Below are positions 7,584-17,500 of a stretch of 64,000 nucleotides of DNA, one piece after another. The stretch spans positions 1-64,000 of the forward strand of contig NZ_CAJJWO010000015.1 in NCBI RefSeq assembly GCF_905196875.1. The letters run 5' to 3'. The notes below the pieces were generated by a model. It saw only the letters and a list, made by a program, of their open reading frames with translations, did no database searches and was not told the DNA's origin. Position 1 is the first letter of the stretch; every line of letters starts with the position of its first letter. The position numbers and the translations under genes were made by a program. The stretch is from an uncultured Parabacteroides sp. (lineage in GTDB: Bacteria; Bacteroidota; Bacteroidia; Bacteroidales; Tannerellaceae).

Positions 7584-10500
7584 ATGAATAAACGAGTAGT
7601 TTTGTTGAGAGATGTGTTCTGTAAACCATTCAAAAAGCAGATCACACAATTATTTCTGATAGGTGCGATAGGGCTGATCCCTGTCTCGGCTTTCGGCCAG
7701 GCTTATCAGGTTACCATGAAAAAGAGTAATGCGCCTTTGTCGTCTGTTATCGCAGAACTGGAAAAAGGTAGCGGTTATACCTTTTTTTATAATGACGATC
7801 AGATCAACCTGAACAAGAAGATCTCTATCGATGTGACGGACGCTTCTTTAGAGACGGTATTGAATCAGTTGTTTAAGAATACGGATTATTCTTACCGGAT
7901 TGTAAATAACCAGATTGTGATCTCAAAAACATCAGAGTCTTCAAGGAATACAATGGCCGGGAATACTTCACGGCAACAGAAAAGTGTAACCGTTAAAGGT
8001 ATTGTAAAAGATACTCATGGAGAACCGGTGATAGGTGCCAGCGTGGTAGAGGCCGGAACAACAAACGGTACGGTTACCGACTTTAACGGTAATTTTGTCC
8101 TGACAATGTCAGGAAGAGATAAGCACGTGCTTATCTCTTATATAGGGTATGCGACGAAGAAAATAACCTTGAAAGAAGGACAGAATTCCCTGAATGTGAT
8201 ACTAGAAGAAGACTCCGAACTTCTGGATGAAGTAGTGGTGGTCGGTTATGGTACCCAGAAGAAGGTAAACCTGACAGGGGCGGTTGCTGCTATCAGTTCA
8301 GAAGATATCAAAGATCGCGTACAGACAAATGTACTGGCAGCTGTTCAGGGTACTGTGCCCGGTGTAACTGTTATATCCCGTCCTGGGCAAACTCCTTCCA
8401 TTAACTTCCGTGGACGCGGAAACCTGGGAACATCTTCTCCTTTATATGTGATCGACGGGGCTATTGCTGATGCCGATCTGTTTTCTAATCTCGATCCGAA
8501 CAGTATCGAATCGATCTCTTTCCTGAAAGATGCCGCTTCTTCTGCTATCTATGGTTCACGTGCCGCTTATGGTGTCGTATTGGTAACGACCAAGACAGGT
8601 AAGAAAGAGAAAATGAATGTTTCTTATAGTGGTTATGTGGGATTGAAGATGCCGACTTATCTGCCGGATGTGCTCGACTCATGGGATTATGCTGAGTTGC
8701 TGAACGAAGCTTTCTATAACCGTGATGCGGCAAACGGTAAAAATGCTGCTTATTCGAACGATGAGATCGCTTGGTTCAAGGATGGTTCAAGACCAGATTA
8801 CTACCCGAATACGAAATGGGCAGACCTGGTACTGGACAATCCGGTGGTGACAACGCAACATTCGTTAAACTTTAGCGGGGGGAGCGACAAGGTTCGTTTC
8901 TTCTCCGGCCTGGGTTATCTGTATGACGATAAATTCATGCCCGGACAGAGCTCTCAACGCTATAACCTGGATGCCAATGTAGCTGCCGATGTAACGAAAT
9001 GGCTGACATTGAAGACCGGTGTGAAGTTTATCCGCAGCACGAATAAAACAGAGCATGGTGTCGCTTCTATCGGTAATTTCCTGATGGTCCCTTCTACGAT
9101 GGTTGCACAACAGTCCAACGGGGAATGGGGATCTATTGCCGGCGGTAAGGCTGCAACGCAATCGTTTATGAATGGTAACCCGCTGCGTGCCTTGAGTAAG
9201 AACAACTGGTCGAACGGTAAAACCGACAACACGATGATTGACCTCGGTTTTGACCTGAAGCCGATCGAAGGGCTGGTTATTTCCGGACAGGGTGCATTCA
9301 AAAGCTGGGAGTCGAAATCGAAGAATTATACAGCTTTACAGGAAAATGTGAAGAACTTTGAGACCGGTGCCGAAATCCCGGGAACCGGAGTATATACAAA
9401 TGAAATGAATATGCTCTGGCAGAGTGAGAACCGCCAGATGTATACGTTGACTGCCCGTTACGATTGGACGAACAAAGTGCATAGTATCGGAGTTTTGGCC
9501 GGTACTTCTTACGAACATTATAATTACGAACGCCTTTATTCAAAATATAAGAACTTTGTAACAGACGACCTGAAAGATATCACAACAGGTTCGGAAGTCA
9601 GTAAAGATCAGCCGGATGTAAATTCTTACGGCGATCCGTTACGCGAATATAAGATCCTTTCTTATTTCGGACGTTTGAATTATAGCTTTAATGACCGCTA
9701 TTTGTTTGAAGCGAATCTGCGTGCGGATGCTTCTTCCCGTTTCTATAAAAATAATCGTTGGGGTATCTTTCCTTCATTCTCTGCGGGATGGCGTATCAAT
9801 CAGGAAAGTTTCATGAGCGATGTGAAATGGGTCGATAATTTGAAGGTACGTGCATCGTGGGGTACATTGGGTAATATTAATAATGTGGGAAACTACGATT
9901 ATTTCCAGCTGTATAACAATGGTGCGGATTATAACTTTGATAACGAAGCTATAAAAGGTGTATTGGAATCGAAACCGGCAAATGAAAAGCTGGGTTGGGA
10001 AACAGTTGCACTGACCGATATCGGAGTAGACTTTGATATATTCAATGGTTTATTCAGTGTAACAGCCGATTATTACATCAAAAATACCAGCGATATCCTT
10101 TTGAGCTATAACGTTCCTCTGGAAACTGGTATTGCATCTAATCCGTCGCAGAATATCGCCAAGGTACGCAACCGTGGTTTTGAACTGGCTTTGACTCATC
10201 GTAAAACAGTAGGAGAGTTCTCTTATCAGGTAAGTGCAAATATTGCTACTAATAATAATGAGATTATGGATATGGGTGAATCGGACGATATTATTAGTAA
10301 TGGTGGCGATAAGATCCGTTATATCCTGCGTAAAGGTGAGTCGATCGGTTCATTCTATGGTTTGAAAACAGATGGACTGTATACTCAGGAAGAAATCGAT
10401 GCCGGACATTATTATACGTACGGACGTACTCCGAGAGCCGGTGATATCAAATACGTTCCGCAACGTGAAGGCCTCGAATGGGGGAGCGCAATCAATGGTG

Positions 10501-11021
10501 AAGACCGTACGATCATAGGAAAAGACGTTCCCGATTTTACTTATGGGATCAATCTGAACCTGCAATATAAGAACTTCGAATTTTCTTTATTCGGACAGGG
10601 TGTTTCCGGTACCCAGGCTGCTTTCGAGTCTGAACAGGTTTCTGCCTTTATGCTGAACTCTAATCCGCGTAAATTCCACCTGGGAAGATGGACACAGGAA
10701 AATCCGAATCCTCATGCTGTCTATCCGCGTATCTATGGAGGTCATAGCCTGGATGATTATAATCAATACTTCTCAGACTATCAGCTGTTTGATGCGGACT
10801 ATTTCCGTATTAAGACAATTTCACTGGGATACCGTGTTCCTTCTAACTTAGTTTCGAAATGGGGAATGTCTTCTTTGAAATTCTTCCTGACCGGTGAGAA
10901 CTTATTCACACTGCGTGCGGATCATACGATGAAAGACTTTGACCCGGAAGCTTCTTCCGGTCGCGGTATCGGTTCACTGGGGACCAAATCGGTTGCATTT
11001 GGTGTGAATGTGTCCTTCTAA
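7584..11021 (+). CDS. SusC/RagA-family TonB-linked receptor with STN domain
   Basis: A 1145-aa outer-membrane transporter. I prefer the ATG at 7584, which gives MNKRVVLLRDVFCKPFKK and a signal sequence ending near ...PVSAFGQA; the upstream start at 7518 adds 22 charged residues. Domains in order: STN (about 30-115; LEKGSGYTFFYNDD, SIDVTDASLETVLNQLF, IVNNQIVISK), carboxypeptidase-like domain (about 130-215; VKGIVKDTHGEPVIGASV), TonB box region DEVVVVGYGTQKK, plug (NLTGAVAAIS, FRGRGNLGTSSPLYVIDG, SISFLKDAASSAIYGSRAAYG) and barrel ending AFGVNVSF. The STN domain means it both imports glycan and signals through the adjacent FecR. It is 33 bp upstream of susD. Confidence 0.96.
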   Translation: MNKRVVLLRDVFCKPFKKQITQLFLIGAIGLIPVSAFGQAYQVTMKKSNAPLSSVIAELEKGSGYTFFYNDDQINLNKKISIDVTDASLETVLNQLFKNTDYSYRIVNNQIVISKTSESSRNTMAGNTSRQQKSVTVKGIVKDTHGEPVIGASVVEAGTTNGTVTDFNGNFVLTMSGRDKHVLISYIGYATKKITLKEGQNSLNVILEEDSELLDEVVVVGYGTQKKVNLTGAVAAISSEDIKDRVQTNVLAAVQGTVPGVTVISRPGQTPSINFRGRGNLGTSSPLYVIDGAIADADLFSNLDPNSIESISFLKDAASSAIYGSRAAYGVVLVTTKTGKKEKMNVSYSGYVGLKMPTYLPDVLDSWDYAELLNEAFYNRDAANGKNAAYSNDEIAWFKDGSRPDYYPNTKWADLVLDNPVVTTQHSLNFSGGSDKVRFFSGLGYLYDDKFMPGQSSQRYNLDANVAADVTKWLTLKTGVKFIRSTNKTEHGVASIGNFLMVPSTMVAQQSNGEWGSIAGGKAATQSFMNGNPLRALSKNNWSNGKTDNTMIDLGFDLKPIEGLVISGQGAFKSWESKSKNYTALQENVKNFETGAEIPGTGVYTNEMNMLWQSENRQMYTLTARYDWTNKVHSIGVLAGTSYEHYNYERLYSKYKNFVTDDLKDITTGSEVSKDQPDVNSYGDPLREYKILSYFGRLNYSFNDRYLFEANLRADASSRFYKNNRWGIFPSFSAGWRINQESFMSDVKWVDNLKVRASWGTLGNINNVGNYDYFQLYNNGADYNFDNEAIKGVLESKPANEKLGWETVALTDIGVDFDIFNGLFSVTADYYIKNTSDILLSYNVPLETGIASNPSQNIAKVRNRGFELALTHRKTVGEFSYQVSANIATNNNEIMDMGESDDIISNGGDKIRYILRKGESIGSFYGLKTDGLYTQEEIDAGHYYTYGRTPRAGDIKYVPQREGLEWGSAINGEDRTIIGKDVPDFTYGINLNLQYKNFEFSLFGQGVSGTQAAFESEQVSAFMLNSNPRKFHLGRWTQENPNPHAVYPRIYGGHSLDDYNQYFSDYQLFDADYFRIKTISLGYRVPSNLVSKWGMSSLKFFLTGENLFTLRADHTMKDFDPEASSGRGIGSLGTKSVAFGVNVSF

Positions 11022-11053
11022 TTGATTTAATAACATTTAATTAAGTAAGAGTA

Positions 11054-12814
11054 ATGGTAAATCTAAATATAAAGAAATGGACAGTTCTCGGTTTATTGAC
11101 TGTCTCTTTTACAGCCTGTGATCTGGATGTGGTACCTCCTTCAGATATCTCAGTAGAAAGTTTCTGGAATACAGAGAAAGATGCATGGTACGGATTGAAT
11201 GCCTGTTATGCACAAACGCCTGGCTTCGATATCTGGGACGAGATGTGTACGGATAATGCTCATAGCCATAAACCCTGGGAAGGGCCGTATGAATCCATCC
11301 AGCAAAGTGAACTGAGTACGGCGGAAGATCGTGGATATAATTTCGGAACCATTCGTATCGTGAATAACTTTTTGGAAAAAGTGGGTACCTGTGATATGGA
11401 TGAAACGCTGAAAGAAAGAATGAAAGCGGAAGCTCGTTTTATCCGTGCCCAGAGTTATCTGGACCTGACAACCAAATTTGGTAAAGTTCCATTGGTGACT
11501 ACGGTTATGGAATATGATGCACCGAACGTACCCCGTGATCCGGTCGATAAAGTACAGGCTTTCATTCTGGATGAATTGGCTGAGATTGCTACTGTTTTGC
11601 CGGACAAATACAATGGCGGTTATCTGCAGGAAACCGGGCGTATCACTCGTGCCGCAGCTTTGGCTATGCGTGCCCGTGCTGCATTGTATTTCGGTAATTA
11701 TATGGAGGCTGAAGCGTCTGCCAAGACTGTGATAAGTGAAGGACATCACTCTTTGTTCCGCGTAACAGCATTGAACGATGCGCAAAAGAAAGAAGCTGAC
11801 GAACTGGTACAGTTTATTGATTTTGAAAGCAAGGGTATCGATAAGGATAAATTTGCAAAAGGTTTGTTTAGCTATGAAACATTATGGCAGGGCAGCAATG
11901 CATCACCTTCGAATCCCGAGTATATCCTGACCCGCGAGTACATGGCTGATGATAATAACTACGACTGGGCCCGTTATACTTATATCCGTCCGAGTCAGAT
12001 GGGATCGGGTTATTCGTCTTACGAACCGATGCAGGACTTGGTGGATGCTTATTGGGACATCGACGGTAAAACAGTACGTCCTTTGATATCGGTGGATACC
12101 CGTAAAAAGAATTTCGAAGAGATTACGGCTGAAGTAGCAGATCTGGATCAGGCTAGCTATATAAAGAGAGTTCCTGAAATGGATTTGAAGAAATATGCTT
12201 ATATGGACGAATTCCGTAACCGCGACAGCCGCTTGTATGCCTCTATCCTGTTCCCGTTCAAGGGATGGCATGAGACAGACTTTGCCGGAGGTACATTTTA
12301 TTATCGTTGGAAACCGGAAGTGGCCGGTCTGGATGGTAACGAGTCGTGGACAGGTTACAGCTATCGTAAGATGGTTGCATTAACTCCTTATTCGGATTGG
12401 ACCAGTGCCGATGACTATCCAGTGATTCGTTATGCAGAGGTATTGCTGACTTTTGCTGAAGCACATGTAATGAATGTGGGTTGGGACAATGATGTTCAGA
12501 TTGCTTTGAATGATCTGCGTGATCGTTGCGGTATGCCGTCAGTGCCGACTTCAATGCCATCGAAAGAGGCTGCTCTGGATTTTGTACGCAACGAACGCCG
12601 TATAGAGTTGGCCGGTGAGGGACATCGTTTCGATGATATCCGTCGTTACGGTTCTACCTATTGCCAGAAAATAATGAATACTACAACCTATGCTCCGAAT
12701 GGATATAAGGTAATCGAAAAGAAATGGAATGATCGCATCCTTTTGATGCCTATACCTCAAAATGCAATGGACTTGAATCCGCTTCTGAAAAACGATCAGA
12801 ATCCAGGGTATTAA
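11054..12814 (+). CDS. SusD/RagB-family glycan-binding surface lipoprotein
   Basis: A 586-aa lipoprotein with lipobox SFTAC at residues 18-22. It has the helical TPR-like SusD fold signals: VESFWNTEKDAWYGLNACYA at the N-terminus, AEARFIRAQSYLDLTTKFGKVP with the usual RA-x-x-Y-x-x-L-x-x-x-FG-VP pattern, and the C-terminal block LDFVRNERRIELAGEGHRFDDIRR and LMPIPQNAMDLNP. SusD proteins sit on the outer leaflet and form a lid on SusC that captures oligosaccharide. The gene follows susC and precedes the GH109 gene by 20 bp, so the substrate is probably a GalNAc-bearing glycan (inference from context). Confidence 0.95.
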   Translation: MVNLNIKKWTVLGLLTVSFTACDLDVVPPSDISVESFWNTEKDAWYGLNACYAQTPGFDIWDEMCTDNAHSHKPWEGPYESIQQSELSTAEDRGYNFGTIRIVNNFLEKVGTCDMDETLKERMKAEARFIRAQSYLDLTTKFGKVPLVTTVMEYDAPNVPRDPVDKVQAFILDELAEIATVLPDKYNGGYLQETGRITRAAALAMRARAALYFGNYMEAEASAKTVISEGHHSLFRVTALNDAQKKEADELVQFIDFESKGIDKDKFAKGLFSYETLWQGSNASPSNPEYILTREYMADDNNYDWARYTYIRPSQMGSGYSSYEPMQDLVDAYWDIDGKTVRPLISVDTRKKNFEEITAEVADLDQASYIKRVPEMDLKKYAYMDEFRNRDSRLYASILFPFKGWHETDFAGGTFYYRWKPEVAGLDGNESWTGYSYRKMVALTPYSDWTSADDYPVIRYAEVLLTFAEAHVMNVGWDNDVQIALNDLRDRCGMPSVPTSMPSKEAALDFVRNERRIELAGEGHRFDDIRRYGSTYCQKIMNTTTYAPNGYKVIEKKWNDRILLMPIPQNAMDLNPLLKNDQNPGY

Positions 12815-12834
12815 TATTATAGATTTAAAGTACA

Positions 12835-14214
12835 ATGAAAAAGACTCTTTTTTTTATGTTAGTGTTGGCCCTTATTACCGGGTGTACCTGTAATAAACCA
12901 GCCGTAAACGAGCAGGTAAAAATGATTTCCATGCCGGTTCCGGAGCGTCCGGCCGGTCAGACAGATGTATTGGAACTGGCTACCGATCCTATCCCGACCG
13001 TGCGTATTGCATTTATCGGTTTAGGAATGCGTGGAAGCGGTGCGGTTTACCGCTACACTTTCCTGAACGGAGTGGAAGTGAAAGCTCTTTGTGACCTGAA
13101 TGCCGACTATGTGAAAAGTGCACAGGAAACCTTGGCCAGCAAACATCTTCCGGCAGCTGATGAGTATACCGGACAAGAGGATTGGAAAAAGATTTGCGAA
13201 CGGGATGATATCGACCTTGTCTATATCTGTACAGACTGGTTGAACCATACACCGATGGCGGTCTATGCAATGGAACATGGGAAACATGTAGCGGTGGAAG
13301 TTCCGGCGGCTATGTCGATCGATGAATGCTGGCAGTTGGTGAATACGGCGGAAAAGACTCGCCGCCACTGTATGATGCTGGAGAACTGTTGTTACGATTT
13401 CTTTGAAATGGCAACATTGAATATGGCCCAGCAGGGAGTATTCGGTGAAGTTATTCATGGGGAAGGTGCATATATTCACGACTTGCGTTCTCTTAATTTC
13501 TATCCGAGTGAGAAAGGTGGTTATCAGGGTATGTGGCGTTTGAAATATAATGAAGAACATACCGGTAACCCATATCCTACTCATGGTTTAGGCCCGATCT
13601 GCCAGATATTGAATATTCACCGGGGAGATAAGATGAATTACCTGGTGTCCATGTCGACGAAAGAAGTCGGGATGACTGAATATGCAAAAAATACTTTTGG
13701 AAAAGACTCCGAGGAGGCGAAGCAGACATATAAACTGGGTGATATGAATACAACCCTGATCCAGACGGAGAAAGGGAAAACGATTCTGATCCAGCATGAT
13801 GTAACCAGTCCGCGTCCGTACGACCGTAAACATGTGGTAAGCGGAACCAAAGGTTTTGCTCAGAAATATCCGGTGGAAGGAATAGCGTTGGAACCGAATG
13901 CGCATGAGTTTTTGAACAAAATGCAAATGGATTCTATTATGGCTTTGTATGAACATCCTATAACCAAAGAGGTGGGTGAGAAAGCCAGAAAAGTAGGTGG
14001 TCATGGAGGTATGGACTTTATTATGGACTACCGTCTTGTTTACTGCCTGCAAAAAGGTTTGCCTTTAGATCAGGATGTGTATGACGCTGCCGAATGGTCT
14101 TGCCTGACTGAATTGACGGAGATATCCGTGAATAACGGAGGGGCACCTGTTGAAGTACCCGACTTTACCCGTGGCGCATGGAATAAGTTGAAGGGATTGC
14201 AGTTCGCAAAATAA
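12835..14214 (+). CDS. GH109 alpha-N-acetylgalactosaminidase, lipoprotein
   Basis: A 459-aa Gfo/Idh/MocA-fold enzyme with lipobox LITGC. The Rossmann NAD-binding start is VRIAFIGLGMRGSGAV (about residues 61-76), followed by LCDLNADYV, the HTPMAVYAMEHGKHVAVEVP helix and the central YPTHGLGPICQILNIHRGD block that is characteristic of GH109 rather than of ordinary oxidoreductases. GH109 enzymes use tightly bound NAD to cleave terminal alpha-GalNAc by an oxidation-elimination-addition-reduction cycle, for example from blood group A or Tn-type mucin glycans. As the only enzyme in a FecI/FecR/SusC/SusD locus, it probably trims GalNAc on the cell surface. A good terminator follows. Confidence 0.9.
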   Translation: MKKTLFFMLVLALITGCTCNKPAVNEQVKMISMPVPERPAGQTDVLELATDPIPTVRIAFIGLGMRGSGAVYRYTFLNGVEVKALCDLNADYVKSAQETLASKHLPAADEYTGQEDWKKICERDDIDLVYICTDWLNHTPMAVYAMEHGKHVAVEVPAAMSIDECWQLVNTAEKTRRHCMMLENCCYDFFEMATLNMAQQGVFGEVIHGEGAYIHDLRSLNFYPSEKGGYQGMWRLKYNEEHTGNPYPTHGLGPICQILNIHRGDKMNYLVSMSTKEVGMTEYAKNTFGKDSEEAKQTYKLGDMNTTLIQTEKGKTILIQHDVTSPRPYDRKHVVSGTKGFAQKYPVEGIALEPNAHEFLNKMQMDSIMALYEHPITKEVGEKARKVGGHGGMDFIMDYRLVYCLQKGLPLDQDVYDAAEWSCLTELTEISVNNGGAPVEVPDFTRGAWNKLKGLQFAK

Positions 14215-14233
14215 TACCAGAGGAAAAAGTAGT

Positions 14234-14271
14234 AAATAGGCTGTCTGAATTTGTATTCAGGTAGCCTATTT
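14234..14271 (+). terminator. Terminator of the GH109 locus
   Basis: A nested hairpin: outer stem AAATAGGCT / AGCCTATTT and inner stem CTGAAT / ATTCAG around a TTGT loop, followed by TTGTG. The remaining bases up to 14541 contain only the promoter of the next gene. Confidence 0.85.
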
Positions 14272-14387
14272 TGTGAATGGCAGTGAAACAGGTAATTACT
14301 GAAAGGTTAAAATTTGGATTTGGTAATGATTATCCTCAACTTTGATAATAGAACTGCCCGGATGGTTAAAAAAGGATAAAGGTAGAG

Positions 14388-14416
14388 TTGTGATTAAATT
14401 CTTATTTATATCTTTG
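14388..14416 (+). promoter_or_regulatory. Promoter of the DUF6383-type surface protein gene
   Basis: TTG at 14388-14390, an 18-nt spacer and TATCTTTG at 14409-14416 match the Bacteroidetes -33/-7 pattern. It implies an untranslated leader of roughly 120 nt. In the 327-bp gap I see otherwise only AT-rich sequence. Confidence 0.6.
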
Positions 14417-14541
14417 TTGCATTCCCCTGATAAATAGGTTTTGACTGTTTCCGGATAGATTGTTTATCCGGTTGATTATGTGAAGAATAAGATTAAGAAT
14501 TTATATAGAACTTTATTTTAGTATTACTTAATTTAGAATTT

Positions 14542-17500
14542 ATGAGTAAAACAATTACCTCGTTAATTGCCGGGCTTTTGCTATCGGCTAGTGTCTCATC
14601 CCCTATGTATGCTTACTATAATGAAGGCGGACATAATATTACATTCCGTCCCACGGATGTGATGAGCAGTGATGAGATTGACAACAGTGTTAACCATTTT
14701 GAGAAAGACAAGTGGTACCAATTAGTGAATGAAGACGGCCAATTACTGGTGCAGTATCGTCATCTGTATGATAGTGATATGAGTAATGGATTGACTCTTA
14801 AGCTGGTCGATCCGGGTACTGCTCCGATCAACTATTCTTTATGGTCTATCAAGGCTTCCGATGACGGACACAGCGGTAAGAACTTCGTATTTGTTAACAA
14901 GGAAACAAATATGGAGTTGGAGTATGGTCATGTGAAGGCTTATACTCAGGAGAAAATGAATGAGACTTCGTATCCGGTCATCTCTTTTCTGGGTGGTTGT
15001 ATACAAAACTGGAACTGGTATACTACAGACCGACAGGTTAGTAATTTCGACTATGCTCCTTTATATTCTTATTTCAGTAATCAGGACTCGGTTGTCGTGC
15101 TGAGAAATTCAGACTCGAATCCTTATGGAGGTGATGAAATCCTGGCCTGGAAATATTCAAAAACAGAGGCCGGCGATGATATGATAGATATTATCGATGA
15201 TATTGTTAAGGTGAAGCCTGTTTTGGCCGGTTCTATAACATTGGATGCCAACGCCATTAACCAAATGGTGGATTTTCAGTATGCGAATATCTGGGGAGGA
15301 ATGCCGGCTGATAAGAATGTGCAATTTGACGCAACAGTTACTCCAACAAAAGATAGCCCGTTGTTAACCAATCAATTTGTTGCGCTGGATAATGATTATT
15401 CTTATTTCCCGGAAATAAACAATGCTGATGAGTTGATGGGACTTGAATATGGGGATGCCTGGCAGTATGTGAGATTGCAGGTACCGGGAGAAAGAGATGA
15501 ATATGGCGACTATGACACATATACTACCTTGTATGTGGGAACTGAATTTTATGAAAACAGCAGTAAAGATCTGAAGCTGGAACTAATGGAAGGCGACCTG
15601 GATGCAAGCAATATGCCTGTTGATATTCCAACTTTGACGGAAAAAGCATGGATTGCCCGTTCATTATTCAAATTCACTTACTATCCTTCACAGGACAGTC
15701 TGGTGATCGAGCCGATGAATGCTTCCTATAAAAATGCTGCTTCCGGTAAATGGTCGAATGCCAATTATGCATTCAACTCAACAAACAACGATATGGCGGC
15801 TATATGGAATGCCGATGGATCGAGTGCTCCGGAGCATAATGATGAATATGGTCCTGTTGTGATTCGTCTGGCTTATCTTACTGAAAATACCTCTGTGATC
15901 ACTGCAAAAAATGCAGAGGTGGATGGCGGTTATGAACTGCCGGGCTCTTTACAGACCCGTTTCTTCTTCAAGAATCGTAACTTCGATTATCTGACACGTA
16001 CTACACTGTCCGAAGGACTTTACTTTATTAAGAGTACCGACAACGGTAAAAATGTAGTGGCAAATTTAGCGGGACGTATGATGTTCGACGCGCCGGAAGA
16101 TGATCAGAACTATGACGATATGCCGGGTACAATGTGGGTCGTTAAGCAAACAGGTTGTGGAGACAGAGCTACTGTTGCCGTTTATAACCGTGAATATGCA
16201 TTCAATTATTATTGGTTTAACGAAGAAGATATGTATGAGGATCATTGGCAATTATGTGAAGAAGCTACACCTGTCTTCGAAGGTCAGTTATATAAAGATA
16301 AAGACGGTAATATATTCTTTATCGATGAAAGCTATGAAGGATTTGAAAATAAGTATTGTTATTATGGTTGTAACTGGCAATTGAGCAACTTACATACTTA
16401 TAACTTTATTCCGGTTACTGACAACGAAGCATTGACCAGTAAATATCATGGATATAAACACCTTGATCCGGAGTCGTTGCTTTATACGAAGTATCGTTTG
16501 AACTATAACCTGTTTGCAAACGGTAACCTTTACCTGAATGTCGTAGACAATACCTTTATGCCGGTAGAAAGTCAGTCTACCACTTACGAACTGGAAATTG
16601 CTCCGGAAGACTTTAAAGCAACCGACTTTGAATATGGTTATGGTGTCGGTATTGCCGGTATGCCGCAATTGTCACGTACGGCTTATGTATTGAAAGTTAG
16701 CGATAAAAACCTTATAGACAACGATAAGATGTATATCGCTCTAGTGGAAGAATTCGGTAAAACAGCTTACTATCAGCCGATGAGCCGCGACGATATCGAA
16801 GCGGGTAAAGGCAAGTTGGGTGTATTCTACCTGAAAGCCGACCAGCGTAAGGATGATGAAAAATGCTATATCCTGATCGATATCTTCAATAATAAGGTGA
16901 ATGATTGTAACGAGTGTCCGGATCCTGGTCCTGTTCCTACAGCTCTTCGTAATACTCCGGCTCCAGGTCCGGGTGACGATTGTGACGAGTGTGATGATTG
17001 CTACCAGTATCTCCCGAGATACTCTTATGCATTCAACGGCTGGAGACAGGCGCATTGTATAGACGGTATCGGTAAATTGAGTATTACTAAACTGGATAAA
17101 GAGGCTGAAGACCGTTCATCCGCCTTTGCTGTTGTCACCGACAACCGTCCGTTGTATATGGATCTGGGTGAAGAAGGTAAGCATATCAATATCTATCGTG
17201 CAAGAGGTGCAGGACAGGAATTTCTGTTTGAAGACTCTAACAATCAGATCATGGCTCCGCAGGTCGTAAAAGACTTCGGTTACTTGGGTATGACAGCTGA
17301 AAAGATCCAGCCGATCGGTAAGGATAGTAAAACTGCTATCTATGCAGACTATGTAACGAAATCTACTGACCGTATGCCTCAGTACCTGTTTGTTCTTCGT
17401 CCGGATTCCGTAAAAGACGGCAAATGGTGTGACGCTCACGGTTACAACCCGAATTGCGAGCACGAAGTGGATTACAACGGTTACCTGGCCGGTAGCTTCC

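Noticed and set aside
12835..14214. Ordinary Gfo/Idh/MocA dehydrogenase
   Set aside because: The YPTHGLGPI block, the lipobox and the SusCD context favour GH109 over a cytoplasmic sugar dehydrogenase.
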